52,962 nt of DNA from assembly GCA_017309275.1 (NCBI GenBank), contig JAFKLT010000061.1, positions 1 to 52,962 on the forward strand, given 5' to 3'. Positions 47,136 through 52,962 of this stretch are shown here, piece after piece. A model generated the notes under the pieces. It made no database searches and was not told where the DNA came from. It saw only the letters and a program-made list of their open reading frames with translations. The position numbers were made by a program, and so were the translations under genes. Within the stretch, counting starts at the first letter, position 1; every line of letters begins with the position of its first letter. Source of the DNA: Sphingomonadales bacterium. GTDB lineage: Bacteria; Pseudomonadota; Alphaproteobacteria; Sphingomonadales; Sphingomonadaceae.

Positions 47136-47741
47136 ATGACCATCTATTGTGACGAATCGGGTGGGCTTAACGCGGGGGCGATGACCTTTGCCGCAGCGAT
47201 GATCACGCCCGAAGCCGCCGCCGCGGTCCATGCGCGCTTTCGCGCCGTCACCGGCCTTCGCGGCGAGCTCAAGGGCAGCCGGATCAGCCTTACCGAGCGC
47301 GCCTATCTGTTGGAATTGTTCGAGCGCGCCGGTGGCCGCGCCTGGGTCGCCGTGGCGAAGCGTGAGAAGCTTGCGCCCCCGGTCGATGGAAAGCCGCCTA
47401 GCGACCTCGCCCTCTATACCGCGTTACTGGATCTTGCCGTGAGCCGTTGGCTCCCCGAAACGGGCGGCGTGTGCACCGACGTGGTGATCGACGACGGCCG
47501 TTATGATCCGCTGATCCTGGCCGGAGTCCGCGAGACGATCCAGACCGGACTCTCCGGATGGGGCCGCGCATCACTCGCCGACAGCCGGCGGTCCGACGGC
47601 GTACAGATCGCCGACGTGATCGCGAACAGCCTGTTCAATATCGAGATAGGATCGCCGCGCGCGCATCGCATCGGCGTGATCATCGAGCCGTTGATCGCTT
47701 CGCGCGTAATCCGCGTGGCAGAGCTGACCCGCCTTCCCTGA
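47136..47741 (+). CDS. DUF3800 domain protein
   Basis: 201-aa protein starting MTIYCDESGGL, the characteristic opening of DUF3800 proteins, which have a predicted RNase H-like fold. Acidic residues that could bind metal are D5 and E6, VVIDDGRYD in the middle and SDGVQIADVIANSLF near the C-terminus. DUF3800 proteins are often found near mobile or defence genes, though none is seen here. The frame is open to 47046, and ATGs at 47046 and 47103 are possible; I chose the one at the first beta-strand. It converges on rpoZ across a clear terminator. Confidence 0.78.
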   Translation: MTIYCDESGGLNAGAMTFAAAMITPEAAAAVHARFRAVTGLRGELKGSRISLTERAYLLELFERAGGRAWVAVAKREKLAPPVDGKPPSDLALYTALLDLAVSRWLPETGGVCTDVVIDDGRYDPLILAGVRETIQTGLSGWGRASLADSRRSDGVQIADVIANSLFNIEIGSPRAHRIGVIIEPLIASRVIRVAELTRLP

Positions 47742-47744
47742 AAA

Positions 47745-47778
47745 CGAAAAGGGCCGCGGTTTCCCGCGACCCTTTTCG
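47745..47778. terminator. Bidirectional terminator between the DUF3800 gene and rpoZ
   Basis: CGAAAAGGG pairs with CCCTTTTCG (47770-47778), with an inner GCGG/CCGC stem, giving a strong hairpin. The A-rich and T-rich ends make it work as an intrinsic terminator in both directions for the two convergent genes. Confidence 0.85.
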
Positions 47779-47797
47779 ATGATTATGGCTTCGACGC

Positions 47798-48142
47798 TTA
47801 TTCGAAGTCGGCGCCACCACCAGCCGGGCTGCGCGGCGGCGCAGCGGCAGTAAGGCGAAGCGCTTCGGCCGAGCGGGCGATCGAGCTGATTTCATCGGGC
47901 GTATCGTCGTCGTCAACGACGACCTTCTGCAGCGTACCGACAAGCGCGTCCTGAAGATCGTGCGGGCGCACCGTCTGCTCCGCAATCTCGCGCAGCGCGA
48001 CAACCGGATTCTTATCGCGATCGCGATCGATGGTCAGCTCCGAACCGCCCGAGATTTCGCGAGCGCGGTGCGCCGAAAGCAGAACCAGGTCAAAACGGTT
48101 GGAGACTTTGTCGACGCAATCTTCGACGGTAACGCGGGCCAT
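47798..48142 (-). CDS. rpoZ: RNA polymerase omega subunit RpoZ
   Basis: Small assembly subunit of RNA polymerase, 114 aa. The canonical [33 protein letters not shown] opening, [11 protein letters not shown] and a variable acidic tail are present. Followed at 20 bp by the shared terminator; the 75-bp region upstream separates it from the divergent phospholipase D gene and must hold its promoter. Confidence 0.97.
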   Translation of the reverse strand: MARVTVEDCVDKVSNRFDLVLLSAHRAREISGGSELTIDRDRDKNPVVALREIAEQTVRPHDLQDALVGTLQKVVVDDDDTPDEISSIARSAEALRLTAAAPPRSPAGGGADFE

Positions 48143-48217
48143 GTGATTTCCTTGATCGAGGAGAGGCCAGCCAGAGGCATGGCGGCAAGCGCTGCGCGCT
48201 AGCAGGGGAAGCTGCCA

Positions 48218-49471
48218 ATGTCAATCAAACCCCTGCCCTTGCGGCCGACACGGCGCCCGGCCTATGACCGGGGCATGAGCGACGTCGCCCATCCCGCCAG
48301 CAACACGCAGACACTGAAGGCGGACGTCGCGGGTCACCGTCTGGAGCTGATCTTCAACGGCGCCGAACGGCTGGACCGTCTTCTCGCGTTGATCGGCGGC
48401 GCGATCCGCAGCGTCGACATGATCATGTATATCTTCGAGCATGACGAGGCCGGAAAAAAGGTCCTCGACGCGATGACCGCAGCGGCGAAGCGCGGCGTCT
48501 GTGTCCGCGCAGTGATCGACAGCTTCGGGTCGAGCGATGTGTCGGACAGCATCTTTGCACCGCTTCGCGAAGCAGGCGGAACGGTAATCTTCTTCTCGCG
48601 GCGCTGGCGATCGAGCTATCTCGTCCGCAACCATCAAAAGTTGCTGCTGATCGATGGCGAATATGCGGTGACGGGCGGCTTCAACATTGCCGACCCCTAT
48701 CTCAGCGACCGGCGCACGCATTGCTGGTTCGACCTGGGCATCATCGTCCGCGGCCCGACCGTCGCGCGGATGATCGAATGGTTCGAGGAAATCTACGCCT
48801 ATACGATCGAGGACGACGGCAAGCTGCTCGTGCTGCGCCGCCTGATCCGCGAATGGCCGGTCGATAACGGTCCGGTATCCTGGCTGGTCGGCGGCCCCAC
48901 ACAGCGCCTGTCGCCATGGGCCCGCGCGGTGCGCAGCGACCTTGAGGGCGCACGCCAGCTCGACATGGCGATGGCATATTTCTCCCCCGGACAGGGCATG
49001 TTGCGCCGACTTGGACGCGTCGCGCGGACCGGACGAGCACGCTTCGTCATGGCGGCGAAATCGGACAATCCCGCAACGATCGGCGCGTCGCGCCTGCTCT
49101 ATGGCTATCTGCTGCGCCAAAAGGCGGCAATTTGGGAATATCAGCCCTGCCGCCTGCATATGAAGCTGATCGTCATCGACGATGTCGTACACGTCGGTAC
49201 CGCGAACTTCGACATGCGTAGCCTGTTCGTGAATGTCGAAGTCATGCTGCGCGTCAAAGACGCCGGTTTTGCTCAGCAGATGCGGCATTTCCTCGATGGA
49301 CTGGAACCCGATTGCGAGGTGATGACCGTCCAGAAACACAAGGCCCGCGCCAATTGGCTGACCCGGCTGCGCTGGACGCTCGCATGGTTCGTCGTCGGCG
49401 TCGCCGACTATACCGTGTCGCGCAGGTTGAACTTCGGCCTCGACGAAACAGACCCGGAAACCGAACTTTAG
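48218..49471 (+). CDS. Phospholipase D family protein, probable cardiolipin synthase
   Basis: 417-aa protein with two HKD motifs, the PLD active-site halves: HQKLLLID near residue 139 followed by GGFN, and HMKLIVID near 314 followed by GTANFDMRS. The second domain's NFD(M)RS is typical of cardiolipin synthase-like enzymes, which condense two phosphatidylglycerols. It has no N-terminal membrane helices, so it resembles the ClsB/ClsC-type soluble forms. ATG 48218 has GGGGAAG at 8 bases; ATG 48275 ([10 protein letters not shown]) is the alternative. Its stop codon overlaps that of the convergent methyltransferase, a possible phospholipid-modifying enzyme. Confidence 0.85.
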   Translation: MSIKPLPLRPTRRPAYDRGMSDVAHPASNTQTLKADVAGHRLELIFNGAERLDRLLALIGGAIRSVDMIMYIFEHDEAGKKVLDAMTAAAKRGVCVRAVIDSFGSSDVSDSIFAPLREAGGTVIFFSRRWRSSYLVRNHQKLLLIDGEYAVTGGFNIADPYLSDRRTHCWFDLGIIVRGPTVARMIEWFEEIYAYTIEDDGKLLVLRRLIREWPVDNGPVSWLVGGPTQRLSPWARAVRSDLEGARQLDMAMAYFSPGQGMLRRLGRVARTGRARFVMAAKSDNPATIGASRLLYGYLLRQKAAIWEYQPCRLHMKLIVIDDVVHVGTANFDMRSLFVNVEVMLRVKDAGFAQQMRHFLDGLEPDCEVMTVQKHKARANWLTRLRWTLAWFVVGVADYTVSRRLNFGLDETDPETEL

Positions 49472-50103
49472 TCCTTCCAGCCCCAGAACAGGAAGCAGGG
49501 CGGGACATTCACCCATTCGAACGCATTGTCGATGCGCTTGAAATGCGCCGCCAGAAAGTCGCGCGCGCGAGCGCGGAACTGATAGACGAGAAAGGCCCCG
49601 CCCGGACGAAGCGCGCGGTATGTCGCGGCCGCGATCGCAGGGCCGACACCCGCCGGAAGCGTCGAGAACGGCAGGCCCGAAAGCACATAATCGGCATGGT
49701 CGAAACCATGCGCGCGAACGATCTCCTCGACGTCGGCGGCCGATCCGTGCACCGCGATGAAGCGGCTGTCGCGGATGTCCTTGCGCAGATAGTCGATGAA
49801 ATCGGGATTGGTATCGATCGCGATCAGCGTCGCATCGCCGGGAAGATGCTCCAGCACCGGGCGGCAAAAAGTGCCGACGCCCGGACCATATTCGACGAAG
49901 AGCTTCGTATTCTTCCAGTCGACGGGACCAAGCATGTGGCGGATCAATGTCGGCGAAGACGGTACGATCGAGCCGACCATCACCGGATGCTTGATAAAGC
50001 CCTTCACGAACATTCCCCACGGGCCGAAAAAGCGCTTCAGCTTTTCGCGGATCTTGCGGATCGGCGTGGCATTCGATTGGGCGTGCGCCCGCGGATTGGT
50101 CAT
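49468..50103 (-). CDS. SAM-dependent methyltransferase, phospholipid N-methyltransferase-like
   Basis: 211-aa Rossmann methyltransferase. After a basic N-terminus comes FFGPWGMFVKGFIKHPVMVGSIVPSSP, then SAM-binding motif I FVEYGPGVGTFCRPVLEHL and the acidic DTNPDF end of strand beta-2. YVLSGLPFSTLPAG resembles the NLPF-type motif of PmtA/KsgA-like enzymes. By resemblance it may methylate phosphatidylethanolamine, but an rRNA or small-molecule target cannot be excluded. The start at 50103 removes a long upstream frame that overlaps the MFS gene. Convergent with the PLD gene, sharing the TTAG stop overlap; divergent from the MFS gene. Confidence 0.8.
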   Translation of the reverse strand: MTNPRAHAQSNATPIRKIREKLKRFFGPWGMFVKGFIKHPVMVGSIVPSSPTLIRHMLGPVDWKNTKLFVEYGPGVGTFCRPVLEHLPGDATLIAIDTNPDFIDYLRKDIRDSRFIAVHGSAADVEEIVRAHGFDHADYVLSGLPFSTLPAGVGPAIAAATYRALRPGGAFLVYQFRARARDFLAAHFKRIDNAFEWVNVPPCFLFWGWKD

Positions 50104-50253
50104 GATGGCTTTCGCGTTGTTGCGGCTGGTCAAATGCGTGGCAAAATCGTGACCATCGCGCAAGAAGATAGTCTGTCTTGACTCTGGACAGAACATCCGC
50201 CGCGTGTAGGGAGACGGCAGACCTGCGGCAGACGGTAGCGAAAGGGCGACGAG

Positions 50254-51552
50254 ATGGCGACCACATCCCATTCGATTCCGCCTGATCGCATGGCCGTCCT
50301 GTTCGCCATCATGCTGGTTGCCGCCGCCGGCAACACGGCGATGCAGTCGATTCTCCCCGCAATCGGCGCCAAGCTGCATATACCCGACGTCTGGGTCAGC
50401 CTGGCGTTCAGTTGGTCCGCACTCCTGTGGGTGCTGACCGCGCCGCACTGGGCACGTCAGTCGGACAAGCGCGGGCGCAAGGCCCTGATGGCGCTTGGCG
50501 TGGTCGGCTTTTTCTCGTCGATGGCGCTATGCGGCCTCACGCTCTGGGCCGGACTCGAAGGCCTGCTGGGCGCCGGCATCACGTTCATCATATTCGCGAT
50601 CTTCCGCAGCCTCTACGGCGGACTGGGATCGGCCTCGCCGCCCGCGGTGCAGGCATATGTCGCCTCCCGCACAGATCCCGAACATCGCACCCAGGCGCTG
50701 TCGCTGGTCTCCTCTTCCTTCGGCCTTGGCACGGTCATTGGGCCGGCAATCGCACCATTTTTCATTCTGCCGTTTGTTGGGCTCGCCGGTCCGTTGCTGG
50801 TCTTCGCATTGATCGGCCTTGTCGTGCTGGTCATGCTGCGCTGGCGCCTTCCGAACGACATACCGCGCTTTGCCGCACGCGGGGCTATCGCATCCTACCC
50901 TCTTTCGGCGGGCCCCGCGGAACCGACGGGCGAGGACGAGAATGAGCCCGACCGGCCTTTGCAGGACCCGTTGAGCTGGCAGGATCGGCGCGTTCGCCCC
51001 TGGCTGCTGGCGGGCTTCTTCGGCGGTCAGGCACAGGCAATGATGCTGGGCGTCATCGGCTTCCTGATTCTCGATCGGCTCCACCTTCGGCTTAAGCCCG
51101 ACGAGGGCGCGGCAATTACCGGTATCGTGCTGATGGGCGGCGCGTTCGCGACGCTGCTGGCACAATGGGGGATGATCCCGCTGTTGAAGCTGACGCCGCG
51201 ACCGACGGTGCTATGGGGTGCGGCGCTAGCGATACTGGGAATATTGATGACCGGCCTCGCGCAGGACCTGCACGGCATCGTCATCGGCTTTGCGACCAGC
51301 TCGCTTGGTTTCGGGCTATTCCGCCCAGGCTTTACCGCAGGTGCGTCGCTGTCGGTACCGCGGCGGGACCAGGGAGCGGTGGCGGGCATGACCGCGTCGA
51401 TCAACGGATCAGCCTATATCATCTCGCCCGCGATCGGCGTGCTGCTGTATAACTGGCATCCGATGGTCGCCTATGGCTTGATGGCCGGCTTTTGCGTGTG
51501 GCTGGTCGCGTGGGGCTGGTCCGCGCTGAGGCAGGACCAGCCCGCAACTTAG
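50254..51552 (+). CDS. Major facilitator superfamily transporter
   Basis: 432-aa inner-membrane permease with about 12 hydrophobic helices in two halves around a charged central loop (about residues 205-245). The A-motif-like ARQSDKRGRKALM follows helix 2, and SSSFGLGTVIGPAIAPF lies in helix 5, as in drug/proton antiporters. The C-terminal half has GLFRPGFTAGASLSVPRRDQGAVAGMTASINGSAYIISPAIGVLLY, typical of multidrug-efflux-like MFS members. Substrate unknown. ATG at 50254 lies 150 bp from the divergent methyltransferase; the stop overlaps the stop of the convergent AAA ATPase. Confidence 0.88.
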   Translation: MATTSHSIPPDRMAVLFAIMLVAAAGNTAMQSILPAIGAKLHIPDVWVSLAFSWSALLWVLTAPHWARQSDKRGRKALMALGVVGFFSSMALCGLTLWAGLEGLLGAGITFIIFAIFRSLYGGLGSASPPAVQAYVASRTDPEHRTQALSLVSSSFGLGTVIGPAIAPFFILPFVGLAGPLLVFALIGLVVLVMLRWRLPNDIPRFAARGAIASYPLSAGPAEPTGEDENEPDRPLQDPLSWQDRRVRPWLLAGFFGGQAQAMMLGVIGFLILDRLHLRLKPDEGAAITGIVLMGGAFATLLAQWGMIPLLKLTPRPTVLWGAALAILGILMTGLAQDLHGIVIGFATSSLGFGLFRPGFTAGASLSVPRRDQGAVAGMTASINGSAYIISPAIGVLLYNWHPMVAYGLMAGFCVWLVAWGWSALRQDQPAT

Positions 51553-52962
51553 GCCGCCGGTTCGTCCGGATGCTTCTGCTCGCGAACGGGCTTTAGCGTT
51601 CCCGGTGCAAAGAAGCCGATGGGATTGACGCTCATCGCCTGCTGCTTGATCTCACCCTGGATCTTTTCATAATCCTTTTCCATCGCCTCGGTTACCGAGG
51701 CGCGGGTGTCCTTCAGCGCGGTTTCGAAATCCTCCATCGTCACCGTATCGCTGGCAATCGACCGCTTGAGCGCAGCCAGACCCGCGCGCCGCGTCAGATC
51801 CTCCAGATCGGCGCCGGTAAACCGGTCGGTCTTGTCCGACAGCACCGCCAGATCGACGTCGTCCGCCAGCGGCATCTTGCTCGTCTGAATTTCGAGGATG
51901 CGCTGACGGCCGCTCTTATCGGGCACGGACACATAGATCAGCTCGTCGAGCCGTCCCGGGCGCAGCAACGCCGGGTCGATCAGGTTGGGGCGGTTGGTCG
52001 CCCCGATGACGACGACCGACTGCATCTCTTCGATCCCGTCCATTTCGGCGAGGATCGTATTGACGACACGTTCGGTAACCTGCGGCTCGCCCGACGTCCC
52101 GCTGCCTCGCGCGGGCACCAGACTGTCGAGCTCATCGATGAAGATGATCGTGGGGGCCACCGCCCTCGCTCGTGCGAAGAGCCGCGCAATCTGCTGTTCG
52201 CTTTCGCCATACCATTTCGACAAAAGGTCGGACGATTTGATCGCGATGAAGTTCGCGTCGGATTCGCGCGCAGCCGCCTTGGCCAAAAGCGTCTTGCCCG
52301 TTCCCGGCGGACCATAGAGCAAAAAACCCTTGGCCGGGCGGATGCCAAGCCGGCGAAACGCCTCCGGATGTTTCAGGGGCAATTCGATCCCCTCGATCAT
52401 CTTGTCGCGCGCTGCGTCGAGCCCGCCGATGTCGCTCCAGCGCGTCTTCGGCGCCTGCACCATCACTTCGCGCATCGCCGACGGCTGCACGCGCTTCAGT
52501 GCATTGTTGAAATCCTCGCGCGTCACGCGAAGTTCGTCGAGCACCTCGGGCGGGATTGTCCCTTCTTCAAGGTCGAGCTTCGGCATGATCCGCCGCACCG
52601 CCTCGATCGCGGCCTCGCGCGTCAACGCGGCCATGTCCGCACCGACGAAGCCGAACGTAGTGCGTGCAAGCTCGTCGAGATCGACATCCTCGCCCAGCGG
52701 CATACCACGCGTGTGGATGCCCAATATTTCACGCCGCCCCTTTTCGTCGGGAACGCCTATCACGATTTCGCGGTCGAACCGGCCCGGACGGCGAAGCGCC
52801 TCGTCGATCGCATCGGGACGATTGGTCGCCGCGATGACGACCAGGTTGGTCCGTGGCTCCAGACCGTCCATCAGCGTCAGGAGCTGCGCAACGATGCGCT
52901 TCTCGGCCTCGCCCTGCACCTGCCCACGCTTCGGCGCGATCGAGTCGATCTCGTCGAGCAGC
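51549..52962 (-). CDS. CDC48/VAT-like AAA ATPase, 5' truncated
   Basis: Two-domain AAA ATPase; about 470 C-terminal residues are visible and the frame runs off the window. The visible part starts at the D1 Walker B (LLDEIDSIAPKRGQ) and continues through AATNRPDAIDEALRRPGRFDREI. A complete D2 domain follows, with Walker [15 protein letters not shown], pore-loop KSSDLLSKWYGESE, Walker B IIFIDELDSLVPARG and [24 protein letters not shown]. This is the p97/VCP-VAT family, an unfoldase/segregase best known from archaea and eukaryotes, with bacterial members including sphingomonads. Partner and substrates in bacteria are poorly defined. Its stop overlaps the MFS gene stop. Confidence 0.93.
   Translation of the reverse strand, partial: LLDEIDSIAPKRGQVQGEAEKRIVAQLLTLMDGLEPRTNLVVIAATNRPDAIDEALRRPGRFDREIVIGVPDEKGRREILGIHTRGMPLGEDVDLDELARTTFGFVGADMAALTREAAIEAVRRIMPKLDLEEGTIPPEVLDELRVTREDFNNALKRVQPSAMREVMVQAPKTRWSDIGGLDAARDKMIEGIELPLKHPEAFRRLGIRPAKGFLLYGPPGTGKTLLAKAAARESDANFIAIKSSDLLSKWYGESEQQIARLFARARAVAPTIIFIDELDSLVPARGSGTSGEPQVTERVVNTILAEMDGIEEMQSVVVIGATNRPNLIDPALLRPGRLDELIYVSVPDKSGRQRILEIQTSKMPLADDVDLAVLSDKTDRFTGADLEDLTRRAGLAALKRSIASDTVTMEDFETALKDTRASVTEAMEKDYEKIQGEIKQQAMSVNPIGFFAPGTLKPVREQKHPDEPAA

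Noticed and set aside
48221-50266. 681-aa minus-strand open frame over the PLD and methyltransferase genes
   Set aside because: It overlaps two well-supported genes and reads as low-complexity Arg/Ala-rich sequence with no domain.

Overview
The window is a high-GC bacterial chromosome segment, most likely from an alphaproteobacterium of the Sphingomonadaceae (Sphingopyxis/Sphingobium type). This is inferred from protein style and gene order (hslVU, a RodZ-like gene, cpoB-tilS-ftsH, rpoZ); no rRNA marker is present. Both ends cut through genes. I found no tRNA, rRNA, CRISPR array, complete insertion sequence or prophage.

Layout. (1) 1-2058: the 3' part of an NtrC/DctD-type response regulator, convergent with a small exported protein. 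(2) 2450-7245: a cobalamin riboswitch followed by a translationally coupled vitamin B12 uptake operon btuB-btuF-btuC-btuD. (3) 7320-39474: a large surface/exopolysaccharide locus. It opens with galE and a plus-strand run to 26803: rmlC-B-D-A, an undecaprenyl-phosphate sugar-1-phosphate transferase, two tandem DegT-family proteins, a Wzx flippase, an FnlA/CapE-type dehydratase, three glycosyltransferases, an EpsG-type polymerase, a Tat-exported beta-helix protein, a probable dTDP-rhamnose 4-epimerase and a hexapeptide acetyltransferase. A minus-strand run converges on it: PPP-type phosphatase, Wzy/WaaL-like protein, Wza, Wzc, a membrane-anchored lectin-like protein and UDP-glucuronate 4-epimerase. 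Plus-strand wecB-wecC-manA-manC then supply UDP-ManNAcA and GDP-mannose precursors. (4) 39527-52962: housekeeping genes hslV-hslU, rodZ-like, cpoB, tilS, ftsH, a small unknown, a DUF3800 protein, rpoZ, a phospholipase D/cardiolipin synthase, a phospholipid-type methyltransferase, an MFS transporter and the 3' part of a CDC48/VAT-like AAA ATPase.

How the polysaccharide genes fit together. RmlABCD make dTDP-L-rhamnose, which the 4-epimerase could convert to dTDP-6-deoxy-L-talose. FnlA-type, DegT, GAE, WecBC and ManAC products add amino, uronic and mannose-type sugars. The WcaJ-like enzyme would start the repeat unit on undecaprenyl phosphate, the glycosyltransferases extend it, Wzx flips it, an EpsG- or Wzy-like protein polymerises it, and Wzc/Wza control length and export. 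The core from about 12.1 to 34 kb reads visibly less GC-biased than its flanks, which suggests a horizontally exchanged serotype-like block between conserved high-GC shoulders.

The most interesting points are: the second DegT protein has Arg where the PLP-binding Lys should be; Wzc ends in a Tyr-Gly array encoded by a 6-bp tandem repeat; no Wzb phosphatase is visible but a PPP-family phosphatase heads the export operon; a Tat-exported beta-helix protein sits inside the glycosyltransferase run; a TPR/lectin-like membrane protein sits beside wzc; and the response regulator lacks the GAFTGA motif.
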